Positions 44,199 through 53,672 of a stretch of 64,000 nucleotides of DNA are shown one piece after another (within the stretch, counting starts at the first letter, position 1; the number at the start of each line of letters is the position of its first letter). Made by a program: the position numbers and the translations under genes. Source of the stretch: Acidaminobacter hydrogenoformans DSM 2784 (lineage in GTDB: Bacteria; Bacillota; Clostridia; Peptostreptococcales; Acidaminobacteraceae). The notes beneath the pieces are model-generated. The model was not told the DNA's origin, ran no database searches, and saw only the letters and a program-made list of their open reading frames with translations. The DNA is taken from positions 1 to 64,000 of the forward strand of contig NZ_FMWL01000010.1 of the NCBI RefSeq assembly GCF_900103005.1, in the 5' to 3' direction.

Positions 44199-45524
44199 GT
44201 GAAAAAAGCGATTTTGTATATCAATCAGTTTTTCGCAGGGATCGGCGGAGAGGAAAAGGCTGACCACGCGCCTGAAATTCGTGAAGGTTTGGTCGGACCA
44301 GGCCTTGCCCTGGCGGCAGCTCTCAAAAATGCCGAAATTACACACACGATCATTTGCGGCGACAACTTTATGGGCTCACGTCAAGACGAAGCCATTGCAG
44401 CGATTGAAGGCTTCCTGGCAGACAAGGAATTTGACATTTTCTTCGCAGGTCCGGCATTTCAGGCAGGCCGCTACGGAAATGCCTGCGGCGTTGTCAGCAA
44501 ATTTGTCCAGGACAAGTATGGCGTCGTTGCCGTCACTTCCATGAATGAAGAAAACCCTGGTGTCGAGATGTTTAAGAAAGAAGTTTACATCTTCCCAGGT
44601 GGCAAGAGTGCTGCAGCTATGAAGGCGGATACGCAGAAAATGGCGGCGTTCGGCGACAAGCTCCTCGCGCTTCCTGAAGGCGAAAAGCCTATGTTCCTGG
44701 CAGCTGAGGAAGGCTTCTATCCAAGAGGCGTCCGTCACCAGATCTGGCGTGAAGACCAAAAGCCAGCTGCGGATCGCGTGGTTGAGATGCTTATCAAAAA
44801 GCTTGCTGGAGAGCCTTTCCAGACGGAGCTTCCAATTCCTAAGATAGATCGCGTCGACATAGCGCCTCCAATTGAAGATCTTTCCAAAGCGACTATCGCG
44901 ATCATCACCAGCGGCGGTATTGTACCGGTTGCTAACCCAGACAGAATTCAGTCTGCGTCCGCAACCCGTTGGGGCCGTTATGACATTTCTGAACTCCTTG
45001 ATCTGGAAACTGGCGTCTTCAAGACGATCCACGCTGGCTTTGACCCTGCAGCGGCAGATGCGGATCCGGATGTCATAGTTCCGATTGACGCACTCAGAGC
45101 TTATGAGAAGGAAGGCAAGATTGGCAAGCTTCACGAATTCTTCTATAGCACGGTAGGTACAGGTACAACTGAAGCTGAAGCGGCCAGAATGGCCAAAGAG
45201 ATGATCCCGTATCTTCGCGAAGCTGGCGTGGATGGCGTTATTCTCACCTCGACGTGAGGCACTTGTACACGTTGCGGTGCAACGATGGTTAAAGAAATTG
45301 AAAAAGCCGGTTTCCCAATTGTTCAAATGTGCAACCTGATTCCGGTCGCTAAGACAGTGGGCAGTAACAAAATCGTTCCTACGATTTCAATCCCTTATCC
45401 GCTTGGAGATCCTTCGACGACGAAGGAAGCCCAGTACAAGCTTCGCTACCATAGGGTTGGCGTAGCCCTGGATGCTCTTACTGCTGATGTTCGCGAGCAG
45501 ACGGTGTTCCCGGTTAAGTTTTAG
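44199..45524 (+). CDS. Selenoprotein B of glycine/sarcosine/betaine reductase (GrdB/GrdF/GrdH family), UGA = selenocysteine
   Basis: A 441-residue selenoprotein. The frame meets TGA at codon 353 (45255-45257) and continues in the same frame for 88 codons to TAA at 45524. Around the TGA the protein reads TST-U-GTCTRC-GATMV, the UxxCxxC redox motif of this family, where Sec attacks the substrate carbon. A hairpin suited to a bacterial SECIS lies 12 bases beyond the TGA. An automatic caller would stop at 45257 and lose the active site. The GTG start 15 bases after the proprotein gene has GGGGGGAG. Together the two form component B. Confidence 0.95.
45255..45284 (+). promoter_or_regulatory. Selenocysteine UGA codon and bacterial SECIS hairpin
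   Basis: TGA at 45255-45257, then CGTTGC-GGT-GCAACG at 45270-45284, a perfect 6-bp stem with a GGU loop beginning 18 bases after the UGA. This distance, and G in the apical loop, match the known requirements for SelB recruitment in bacteria. Confidence 0.85.
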
Positions 45525-45577
45525 TGTATGCTGGATGAAGATAGGATGGTAACTTACAGTTAGAGTTTAATAAAAGG

Positions 45578-45615
45578 AAGGCCGCTCCCCCTGAACTGCG
45601 GGGGAGCGGCCTTTG
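45578..45615 (+). terminator. Terminator of the component B operon
   Basis: AAGGCCGCTCCCC (45578-45590) and GGGGAGCGGCCTT (45601-45613) pair perfectly, followed by TGTTCGTGTG; a GC-rich stem with a short T tail. Confidence 0.75.
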
Positions 45616-45640
45616 TTCGTGTGTGACGGGAATTGACGCT

Positions 45641-45690
45641 GGTGGGGGACAGGGACAGACCAAAAATCTGGTTGGGGACAGGGACGGATC
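45641..45690 (+). repeat. GGGGACAGG-family dispersed repeat, copy 5 (tandem)
   Basis: GGTGGGGGACAGGGACAGACC, then GGTTGGGGACAGGGACGGATC. It lies between the reductase terminator and the GNAT gene. Confidence 0.6.
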
Positions 45691-45736
45691 AATAAGGTAT
45701 TATTAAAAGAGACAAAAAGATGGGGGCGAAGGGAAA

Positions 45737-46264
45737 ATGATCGAATATAGAACCTTGGAACAAAAGGACTGCAGCAAAATTAAAGACATTGACGCCTCTC
45801 AGTATATAGGCAGAGCCTGGCGTAAAGTAGAGGGGCAGCTGCAGCTTGTTAAGATCGATTATTTGGATCCGAGCTGGCCTAACGGCTATGAGACCCACTA
45901 TAATAATTTGCTTGAAGCGGTTGAAGGGGATGGTGCCGCGGTAGGGGCCTTTGACCCGCAGGATAAAATGCTTGGGTTTGTCGCGCTGAAAGGTCAGTTA
46001 TTTGGTGAAACGGCGCGTTACATGCTTCTGGACCAGCTCTTCATCACGCGGGAGGCCAGGGGAAAGGGGCTTGGACGGCAGCTGTTTGGGATCGCTGCTG
46101 AGACCGCGAGGGGCCTTGGGGCAGAAAAGCTCTACATTTGCGCTGGGTCCGCGGAGGAGACCATTGCTTTTTACCATGCGGTAGGGTGTGTCGCCGCAGT
46201 GGAAATTAATCCTGAGCTGTTCGACGGGGATCCACGGGACCTTCAGCTGGAGTATGTACTTTGA
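45737..46264 (+). CDS. GNAT-family N-acetyltransferase
   Basis: A 175-residue GNAT fold. The acetyl-CoA binding segment RGKGLGRQLFGIAAETA lies near residue 110 and a C-terminal EETIAFYHAVGC motif follows. It acetylates an amine from acetyl-CoA; substrate unknown. GAAGGGA precedes the ATG. Single gene. Confidence 0.88.
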   Translation: MIEYRTLEQKDCSKIKDIDASQYIGRAWRKVEGQLQLVKIDYLDPSWPNGYETHYNNLLEAVEGDGAAVGAFDPQDKMLGFVALKGQLFGETARYMLLDQLFITREARGKGLGRQLFGIAAETARGLGAEKLYICAGSAEETIAFYHAVGCVAAVEINPELFDGDPRDLQLEYVL

Positions 46265-46429
46265 ACTTTTGAAAAGTAAAATAAACAAAAATTCTCATAC
46301 ATATTCAAAATATTCAGAAAATAAAACATCTATAAACACTTTTTAAACGGCTTCTGTGTAAAATGATATTAAGCAACGTGCTTGACGCGAAAGAAATCGT
46401 TCTTATCATTCTATTATGGAGGTCGTGTT

Positions 46430-47881
46430 ATGGAAAAAAACAAATTATCCAAGTCTCAACCGTCGTTTGCCATTTCGCTATTAATTGTCGTGTTCCTATT
46501 CGCCTTGCTCATTATTCAAGTTTTGCAAATTGGCTCACCGGACATACATATGACACTCGTTTTTGCCATAAGCTTTGCTGCAATATTATTGATGGCAACG
46601 GGAACACCTTGGTCGCAGATCCAGGACGGCATTGTCCATGGCTGTAAAATTGCGACTATTCCAATGCTGATTTTGATGTTTATTGGTATGCTGATTCCTG
46701 CCTGGATTGCTTCAGGCACAATTCCAGTCCTAATGTATTATGGACTTCAGCTGATCTCACCCTCTATGTTTCTTGTGACGGCAGCTTTGATTTGCACGAT
46801 TGCTTCTCTGTCTACAGGAAGCAGCTGGACGACGGGCGCAACCTTTGGCGTTGCCTTCATGGGGATTGGCCTTGGACTTGGCATCCCAGGCCCTATGGCT
46901 GCAGGTGCAATAATATCAGGCGCAATTATTGGCGACAAGCTTTCGCCGCTTTCAGATTCAACGAACCTCGCCGCAGGTGTGTGTGAAACAGATTTATTTA
47001 AACACATCAAGAGTATGCTGTATACGACTCTTCCTGCATTTGTAATCTCCCTGATAATCTACTTTATTCTTGGGATGGGCTACAATGCAACCTCTGTGGA
47101 CACAACAGCCGTTGAGACCATACTTTCCGGACTATCCGCGAACTTTAATGTGACGCCAGGCATTGCCCTCGTCACCTTGATCCCGCTCGTACTCGTTGTC
47201 GTAATGGCATTTAAGCAAGTCAGCGCCATTGCCGCCATGGTCATTGCTTCATTAGTGGGTATGGTTTTGGCTATTGTGATCAATGGCTATTCGCTTTATG
47301 AGATGATGGGCTATATGAACTACGGATTTTCAATTGATACTGGGATTGCGGATGTCAACCGACTTTTAAACCGCGGCGGATTACAGTCTATGATGTGGAC
47401 AGTCTCGCTGGGCTACTTGGGGCTCAGCTATGGCGGCATTCTTGAAAAAACCGGCACTCTGGATGCGCTGCTTGGCAAGATGGCTGTCATCACAAGGAAT
47501 GCCAGAAACCTTATTATCACGCATGTATTCTCTTCAATAGCCGTCAATATGCTGTCTGCCAGCCAATATGTCGCCATTCTGATTCCGGGCAGAATGTATT
47601 TGTCATCCTATGACCGACTTGGCATAAAAAGGTATGTTGCGTCAAGAACTTGCGAAGACTCTGGAACAGTTACCTCTCCACTTGTTCCATGGGGCCTGTG
47701 TGGTGTCTTTTTCGCAGGCACCTTGGGTGTGGCGACCTTAGATTACCTTCCATTTACCTATCTGGCGCTTTTCACGCCTTTGGTCTCAATTCTTTACGCC
47801 GTGACTGGAAAATTCATATGGTATAACACCAAAGAGGAGCAGGAGGAAATTAACAAGGAGTACAATTCCCTGACGAGCTAA
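46430..47881 (+). CDS. NhaC-family Na+/H+ antiporter-type carrier
   Basis: A 483-residue carrier with about 12 membrane segments and NhaC signatures (STGSSWTTGATFGVAFMGIG; ISGAIIGDKLSPLSDSTNLA). NhaC relatives include Na+/H+ and malate/lactate or amino-acid antiporters. The ATG at 46430 with GGAGGTC is preferred over 46382. It is followed after 20 bases by an M20 peptidase, which suggests uptake of an N-acyl or peptide substrate rather than pure sodium balance. Confidence 0.87.
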   Translation: MEKNKLSKSQPSFAISLLIVVFLFALLIIQVLQIGSPDIHMTLVFAISFAAILLMATGTPWSQIQDGIVHGCKIATIPMLILMFIGMLIPAWIASGTIPVLMYYGLQLISPSMFLVTAALICTIASLSTGSSWTTGATFGVAFMGIGLGLGIPGPMAAGAIISGAIIGDKLSPLSDSTNLAAGVCETDLFKHIKSMLYTTLPAFVISLIIYFILGMGYNATSVDTTAVETILSGLSANFNVTPGIALVTLIPLVLVVVMAFKQVSAIAAMVIASLVGMVLAIVINGYSLYEMMGYMNYGFSIDTGIADVNRLLNRGGLQSMMWTVSLGYLGLSYGGILEKTGTLDALLGKMAVITRNARNLIITHVFSSIAVNMLSASQYVAILIPGRMYLSSYDRLGIKRYVASRTCEDSGTVTSPLVPWGLCGVFFAGTLGVATLDYLPFTYLALFTPLVSILYAVTGKFIWYNTKEEQEEINKEYNSLTS

Positions 47882-47901
47882 CAACGATAGGAGAGGCCGG
47901 A

Positions 47902-49098
47902 ATGAAAATGGAACAAAATGAAGTCATTACATTGCTCCAGGCGCTTGTCGCTGTGCCAAGCCCATATTTCAAAGAAGAGCAGATCATGGCATTGGTAAAT
48001 GACTGGTTTATTTCAAATGGCTTTAAACCTGTCGTTCATGACTATCATGAAGACCAAGTGACGGATTTTCACGGAAAGAATTTAATTGTGACACTGCAAG
48101 GCAGTCAGCCGGGACCAACCATTTGCTTTAACGGACACCTGGATTCAGTCCAGCTCAGCAGCGGCTGGACCAAAGACCCCTATGCGGGAGACCGTGAGGG
48201 AGACCGGTTGTACGGGCTTGGCGCCTTGGACATGAAATCCGGATGTGCAGCGACCATGATCGCCCTGAAAGCCTTTAAAGCCCAGCACCAAGATTTCAAG
48301 GGGAAAATTATCAGCACCTATGTGTCTGTCGAGGAAGGCCCCTATGGGATGGGAACCAACGCCCTGATTGAAGAAGGCCTGCTTGAAGGTGTGGATATAT
48401 CCATAGTCACTGAGCCCTCAGCTGGATTTACCCATAAACCGTTTCCCGTGGTTTGTTTGGGCGCGAGAGGCGGCTATGGGCTTGAAATCGAATTCTTCGG
48501 AAAAGCTGCTCATGCCGCGCTACCCAGCGAAGGCGTCAGCGCCGCTCTGGATGCGGCAAAAGTCGTCGCGGCTTTGGAAGACGTCGAGTACAGGGTAGAT
48601 CCACATTTGGGGACAGGGGCTGCCTGTGTCGTCGGTCTGGAAAGTGACGGTGGCGCTTGCAGCGTGCCGGATTACGCGAAAATCAAGCTTTTCTGGCATA
48701 TTGTCGTCGGTGAGAATGAGGATACCATCCGGGAAGAAATTGAGAAAGCCATAGACAGGGCCAGCATCCGCTCAACCTGGAAGATCAACTTTCGGGAGGC
48801 GCCAAGCGAGGGGTCAAAAGGCTTCATGCCCTTTACCGTTTCAGAGACTCAGCCGATGGTCGCGAAATTCCTAAAGTCCATAAAACAGACTTTGGATACC
48901 GATTATGAAATTGATTATTTCCAAAGCATTGGCGACTTCAACTATCTTGGCACCCGTCTCAACGCGCCAACCATCATCTTTGGGCCTTCAGGCGGAAATT
49001 TTCATGGACCGGATGAATATGTCGATATAGAGTCTGTTGTCCAAACCGCACAGGTCATTTATCAATACCTGGTGGATACACTTTCCATTGACCATTGA
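47902..49098 (+). CDS. M20-family metallopeptidase/deacylase (ArgE/DapE-like)
   Basis: A 398-residue dizinc hydrolase: NGHLDSV (His ligand and catalytic Asp), ALDMKSG (bridging Asp), VSVEEGPYG (general-base Glu and ligand) and a C-terminal HGPDEYV His. An internal lid domain occupies residues about 180-290. It removes acyl or aminoacyl groups from N-substituted amino acids. GGAGAGG precedes the ATG. Apparently an operon with the NhaC-type carrier. Confidence 0.9.
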   Translation: MKMEQNEVITLLQALVAVPSPYFKEEQIMALVNDWFISNGFKPVVHDYHEDQVTDFHGKNLIVTLQGSQPGPTICFNGHLDSVQLSSGWTKDPYAGDREGDRLYGLGALDMKSGCAATMIALKAFKAQHQDFKGKIISTYVSVEEGPYGMGTNALIEEGLLEGVDISIVTEPSAGFTHKPFPVVCLGARGGYGLEIEFFGKAAHAALPSEGVSAALDAAKVVAALEDVEYRVDPHLGTGAACVVGLESDGGACSVPDYAKIKLFWHIVVGENEDTIREEIEKAIDRASIRSTWKINFREAPSEGSKGFMPFTVSETQPMVAKFLKSIKQTLDTDYEIDYFQSIGDFNYLGTRLNAPTIIFGPSGGNFHGPDEYVDIESVVQTAQVIYQYLVDTLSIDH

Positions 49099-49148
49099 GT
49101 GGATTTGCTCACTCACGCTGAAAAATACACAAATGAATAGAGATAGAC

Positions 49149-49176
49149 AAGCCAGGGCAAATGCTCCTGGCTTTCT
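49149..49176 (+). terminator. Terminator after the M20 gene
   Basis: AAGCCAGG (49149-49156) and CCTGGCTT (49166-49173) with a TTTCT tail, before the first YtcJ-type gene. Confidence 0.55.
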
Positions 49177-49200
49177 ATGCTGAAATAAGGGGGATTACAG

Positions 49201-50844
49201 ATGCAGAGAGAAGCCATGGATTTACTGTTGATGGGGGGCCGTATCTACACCTTCAAAGAAGAAGGCGATACGGTTGAAGCTTTGGGAATCAAGGCGGGCA
49301 GGATTGTTTTCGCCGGACGTCTTGAGGAAGCGTTAAAGCATGATATAAAAGAAACCTGTGACCTTAAAGGGAAAACAGTTATTCCGGGGCTGGGGGATTC
49401 GCACCTTCACCTTTATGCCTATTGTCAGAATCAAACTTATGTGGCCCTGGATGAGACCAGGAGCATGGAAGCGTTTAAAGCGAAATTGATCGAAAAAGCC
49501 AAAAAAACAGAGCCTGGAGAGTGGATTCGCGGCGCTGGGTTCGATCAGACAAAATTCGTGGAGAATCGCATGCCAACGCGCCACGACCTGGATCAGGTCA
49601 GCACGGACCATCCAATTGTCGTGCGGCGCTGTTGCCTGCACGTCCTCGTGGCCAACTCCGCGGCCATTGAGCTTGCGAAGATCAATGACCAAACCGATCA
49701 GGCATTCCCTGGTATGATTGAGAGAGATGAAAAAGGAGATTTGACGGGTGTGTTTAGGGAACAATCGGCAAAGCTCTTTGACGATATAATGCCGGACCCG
49801 CTTAAAACCGCTGACGTAAAAAAGCGCGTCATGGCTCAGGTCCTGCAAGATATGGCCTCCAAAGGGATCACCACCATTCATACCTATGCGGCCAAGCTGT
49901 GGCGCTATGAGGAGAGCATTGATCTTTATCGTGAGCTGGAAGAAGAGGGGCGCTTGCCAATCAGGGTAACGGTCTGTAAAGATGAATTCTTTGAAAAGGC
50001 TCAGATCGGTCCTCAGGATAGGAAGCCGGGTGACAAAACCATGTACGGCGCCTACAAAATATTCACGGATGGGTCCCTGGGCGCCAGAACTGCTGCGCTG
50101 ACAGTGCCTTATTCAGACGATCCCGGAAACACAGGGATTCTGTGCGATCCTGAGGTGCTGAAAGAAACCGTTGCGAATGCCTGTCTCAGGGGGATGCAGC
50201 CAGCGATTCATGCCATTGGCGACCGGGCAATGGAAGCCACACTGGACGCGATTGAAAATGCGGTCAAGGTTTGCCCGGAGCTTTTAACGTCGCCTGAAAG
50301 ACCGCCATTCAGAATTATTCACGCGCAAATGGTGACCAATGAACACTTACAAAGACTCAAAGCTTTGCCGATTGTCTTGGACATCCAACCCATTTTCCTC
50401 TCTACGGATTTATACTGGATCGAAGACAGATTGGGCTCCGAACGGCTGGGTATAGCATACAGATGGAAAAGTATGAGGGATGAGGGCATAATGATGACGG
50501 GTGGTTCTGACTGTCCTGTCGAAGCCTATGACCCTCTTCCGGGAATCTTCGCGGCGGTTGCCAGACAGGACCTAAGCGGTTATCCGCCTGGAGGATGGCA
50601 GCCCCATGAAAAGCTGTCGGTTTATGATGCGTTCTGCCTCTTTTCGAAAAATATCCCTTATGCCAATGGCGAACAGGCGTTGCTTGGGACGCTTGAAACG
50701 GGGAAATTCAGTGATCTCGTTGTGATAGACCGTGATCCTTTTGAAATTGAAGCACCGGAAATCTTAAAGCTTAAAATCTTAAGAACCATGGTTGCCGGAG
50801 AGTGGGTATTCGACTCTGGGGTCATACCGGATGCAGGACACTAA
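49201..50844 (+). CDS. YtcJ-type amidohydrolase with complete metal site
   Basis: A 547-residue TIM-barrel amidohydrolase. Metal ligands are in the expected order: DSHLHL (HxH), HAIGDRA (beta-5 His), the His of IIHAQM (beta-6) and GGSDCP (beta-8 Asp). Family members hydrolyse N-substituted formamides or similar amides. It has an in-frame paralogue 44 bases downstream and is probably co-transcribed with it and a BTAD regulator. Confidence 0.88.
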   Translation: MQREAMDLLLMGGRIYTFKEEGDTVEALGIKAGRIVFAGRLEEALKHDIKETCDLKGKTVIPGLGDSHLHLYAYCQNQTYVALDETRSMEAFKAKLIEKAKKTEPGEWIRGAGFDQTKFVENRMPTRHDLDQVSTDHPIVVRRCCLHVLVANSAAIELAKINDQTDQAFPGMIERDEKGDLTGVFREQSAKLFDDIMPDPLKTADVKKRVMAQVLQDMASKGITTIHTYAAKLWRYEESIDLYRELEEEGRLPIRVTVCKDEFFEKAQIGPQDRKPGDKTMYGAYKIFTDGSLGARTAALTVPYSDDPGNTGILCDPEVLKETVANACLRGMQPAIHAIGDRAMEATLDAIENAVKVCPELLTSPERPPFRIIHAQMVTNEHLQRLKALPIVLDIQPIFLSTDLYWIEDRLGSERLGIAYRWKSMRDEGIMMTGGSDCPVEAYDPLPGIFAAVARQDLSGYPPGGWQPHEKLSVYDAFCLFSKNIPYANGEQALLGTLETGKFSDLVVIDRDPFEIEAPEILKLKILRTMVAGEWVFDSGVIPDAGH

Positions 50845-50887
50845 GGCCGTCAACCATAAGAATCCGCTATGAAAGAGGGCGTAAGGC

Positions 50888-52435
50888 ATGACCAAAGACC
50901 TTCTGATTCATAATGCGCGTTGCCTGACAATGGTGGAGACGCGTGTTTATGATTGGGTACATATTCTTGGCGATAAAATCAACGATCTCGGCAATGGAGA
51001 CGATTATAAAAAGCACATCACTAAAACAACTGTTCAGATCGACGCTCAGGGTGGTTCTGTGCTTCCTGGGTTTATCGATTCACATTTCCATGTGGTTCAA
51101 GCTGCCCTTAACGCATTGAGCCTGGATTTGAGTGAAGTGACTTCCTTCGAGGAAATTGGGAAGCTTGTAAAAGAAAAAAACCGGGCTAACCCGGGAAAAG
51201 CCATTCATGGGATCCAGCTGGACAGAAATAGGCTTAGAGAAAAAGCGTTTCCCGACCGGAATGTTCTGGATAAGCTTTGCAATGATGTGCCCCTGCTGAT
51301 TGACAGCATTGACTATCAAGTGAGTATGTTGAACACCTATGCGCTGCTGTATTACAAGATTCCTTTTACCCTTGAAGGGATACATTTCGATCAGAAAAAA
51401 ATGCCTACAGGTGTCATAACGCATTTCGCCAACGCCCGGCTGAGAGAAAATATCTTGAACGATATTCCAAGTACACTCAGGGTAAAAGCGGTTGAAAATT
51501 TCTTGAAATGTGTTTTGAAAAATGGAATCACCACCATCCATGCTATGGAGGGCGGACGACTATACAGCGACAAGGATGCGGACTTCATCTATGAGTATGC
51601 AGACCATTTTGATATTGATCTGGTTTTATACTATCAAACCATGGATGTCCAGAAGGTCGTCTCCCTTGGCTTAAAACGGATCGCAGGCGGCATGTATCTG
51701 GATGGGACTTTTAACGCCCGGACAGCCGCGCTGTTTCATGATTACACAGACGCGCCAGGTAATCGTGGCAGCCTGAATGTGACTCAGGAGGAGCTGAACC
51801 AGTTTGTCCTTGAGTGTTATCAGAACCGTCTGCAGCTTGCGCTTTATGCCGTTGGTGGAAGGGCTATTGAGCAGGCCATTACAGCCCATGAGTTTGCCAG
51901 TCATAAAACAGGGGTTTTGGGATTGCGGCATAGGCTCGAACATGTTGAGCTTCCCAGTGAGGAACAGATTAAGCGCGCCAAAAACCTGGGCATAATTTTT
52001 TCAATGTCTCCATCCTATGAAAGTATCTGGGGTGGTCAAGGTAAAATGTATGAAGCGCGTCTGGGGCAACGCTGCTTGATCACAAATCCGTTTCGAGAAA
52101 TTACGGATCAGGAGGTTTTAATCTGTGGTGGATCAGACTGTGACGTAACGCCCGCAGATCCAATTCAAGGGATTCACGCTGCAGTGAATCATCCTGTAAA
52201 ACGGCATCGATTAAATGTCTATGAAGCGATTAAATTGTTCACGACAAATGCTGCTTTTGCAATTTTTGAGGAATCTCGAAAGGGCACCATAGAAATTGGT
52301 AAACTTGCGGATTTGGTGATTTTGAGTCAGGACATTATTCGTTGTTCAGAAGCTCAAATTAAAGACATTCGAGTAAGGAATACCATTAAGAAAGGGCGCG
52401 TCGTTTTCAGCGCAGAAGGTCAGGACAAATGTTGA
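50888..52435 (+). CDS. YtcJ-type amidohydrolase paralogue with an altered metal site
   Basis: A 515-residue relative of the preceding gene. DSHFHV (HxH), LEHVELP (beta-6 His) and GGSDCD (beta-8 Asp) are kept, but the beta-5 motif reads LYAVGGRA instead of HAIGDRA: the metal-binding His is Tyr and the following Asp is Gly. It may work with one metal, on another substrate, or as a non-catalytic partner of the first enzyme. The regulator gene overlaps its end by seven bases. Confidence 0.85.
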   Translation: MTKDLLIHNARCLTMVETRVYDWVHILGDKINDLGNGDDYKKHITKTTVQIDAQGGSVLPGFIDSHFHVVQAALNALSLDLSEVTSFEEIGKLVKEKNRANPGKAIHGIQLDRNRLREKAFPDRNVLDKLCNDVPLLIDSIDYQVSMLNTYALLYYKIPFTLEGIHFDQKKMPTGVITHFANARLRENILNDIPSTLRVKAVENFLKCVLKNGITTIHAMEGGRLYSDKDADFIYEYADHFDIDLVLYYQTMDVQKVVSLGLKRIAGGMYLDGTFNARTAALFHDYTDAPGNRGSLNVTQEELNQFVLECYQNRLQLALYAVGGRAIEQAITAHEFASHKTGVLGLRHRLEHVELPSEEQIKRAKNLGIIFSMSPSYESIWGGQGKMYEARLGQRCLITNPFREITDQEVLICGGSDCDVTPADPIQGIHAAVNHPVKRHRLNVYEAIKLFTTNAAFAIFEESRKGTIEIGKLADLVILSQDIIRCSEAQIKDIRVRNTIKKGRVVFSAEGQDKC

Positions 52436-53544
52436 CCATTCAGCTGCTTGGAAAAGTCCATATCATTTTCAATGGTGAAAATTTCGAGGATCAAATGAGC
52501 ACAAAGCAGACGGCTCTAATCTGCCTGCTGATGTTAAGCAAAGGCTATGAAATGAGTAAAGAAAAACTGGCGTCCTATTTATGGCCAGACAGCAGTGAAG
52601 AAGCTGCTAAATATAATTTGCGCTACAATCTGTGGACCATTGGCAAAATGCTGTCCTTGAAGGAATCCGGCGAAGGCTTGATCTTGTCAAAAAAAGAGTA
52701 TTGCAGGCTCAATGAAAGCATTGAATTTGACTGTGATCGCATCCGTTTGGACCAATTCAACCCCAGGGAAGCCCATACACTGGATGAACTGATTGAATTT
52801 CGAAAGCTCATTAGAGGTGATTTTTTAGAGGGCCTTTATCTTAGAAATTGCAATGAGTTTAACGAAATGATTCTCTTTGAACGCGTGGTTTGTCAAAACA
52901 GGCAGCTTGAGGTTTTGAAAGCGCTGCTTGAAATGTATGAAGAGATGAAAGATTATGCCAATATGCTTCAGATTCTGAATGAACTTTCTGTGATCGAACC
53001 CTACAATGACCACTTTGCCATTAAAACTTTGGATACATATTGTAAAATGGGAAATCGCGTTGCTGCGATACACTATTACAAGCAATTCGAGGCTCAATTA
53101 AGACGCAATTTAAATATTTCACCAGAAGAGGCACTGAAAAAATATTATCTGAGACTCATGACTTCTGCAGATCAGGTTTCAAAAGAGAGCTCTGATCAAA
53201 AGAATCAACAGCGAAAAATTACTATTGAGGTTGACAGCCTTAAGTCTATTGAGTTTTACACAGTTGCTGAAATCATACGTAAAATAATCAAAGCCGTAAA
53301 ACCAGATGAACTGTTATTGCTTAATAGAAGATATCTATTGGATCTTGGCTATATCACCAATGAGCTTATGATCCTTCTGGAGCAAAATGGCGTTAGCGTA
53401 GCTGAGGTCCAGGAATGCGTGCCATCCGTAAGGATTTTCCATGCGTATAAAGCGCTGCTGGAGCACCTTTCAGCTTATTACACCATTGAGATAAAGGTCA
53501 ATAATCCGGACGCGTTGGATGAGATGTCGAAAACGTTGTTGTAA
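52429..53544 (+). CDS. SARP/BTAD-type transcription regulator
   Basis: A 371-residue protein. An OmpR-like winged helix at residues 1-90 (MSTKQTALICLLML, SKEKLASYLWPDSSEEAAKYNLRYNLW) is followed by a bacterial transcription activation domain with TPR helices (about 95-240) and a 130-residue C-terminal part without a known domain. Such regulators usually activate adjacent genes. It overlaps the second amidohydrolase gene by seven bases, so it is made with it and may autoregulate the set. Confidence 0.85.
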   Translation: MLTIQLLGKVHIIFNGENFEDQMSTKQTALICLLMLSKGYEMSKEKLASYLWPDSSEEAAKYNLRYNLWTIGKMLSLKESGEGLILSKKEYCRLNESIEFDCDRIRLDQFNPREAHTLDELIEFRKLIRGDFLEGLYLRNCNEFNEMILFERVVCQNRQLEVLKALLEMYEEMKDYANMLQILNELSVIEPYNDHFAIKTLDTYCKMGNRVAAIHYYKQFEAQLRRNLNISPEEALKKYYLRLMTSADQVSKESSDQKNQQRKITIEVDSLKSIEFYTVAEIIRKIIKAVKPDELLLLNRRYLLDLGYITNELMILLEQNGVSVAEVQECVPSVRIFHAYKALLEHLSAYYTIEIKVNNPDALDEMSKTLL

Positions 53545-53594
53545 AAGCGTCGTGATATTTTGAGCGTGAGATGAGTCTGTTATTCAAATATCAA

Positions 53595-53640
53595 AAGCGC
53601 CAGTATCTCCAAGCTAAATGGAGGTATTGGCGCTTCTATT
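53595..53640. terminator. Terminator after the BTAD regulator
   Basis: A 17-bp stem with two wobble pairs (53595-53611 with 53619-53635), followed by CTATTATTGTT. Confidence 0.75.
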
Positions 53641-53672
53641 ATTGTTAACAATTAAGGTTTTGCGATCACGTT

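Noticed and set aside
45257..45524. The TGA at 45255 as a true stop, with a separate 79-residue gene at 45285-45524
   Set aside because: The frame is unbroken on both sides, the TGA sits in UxxCxxC and has a SECIS-type hairpin, so one selenoprotein gene explains everything.
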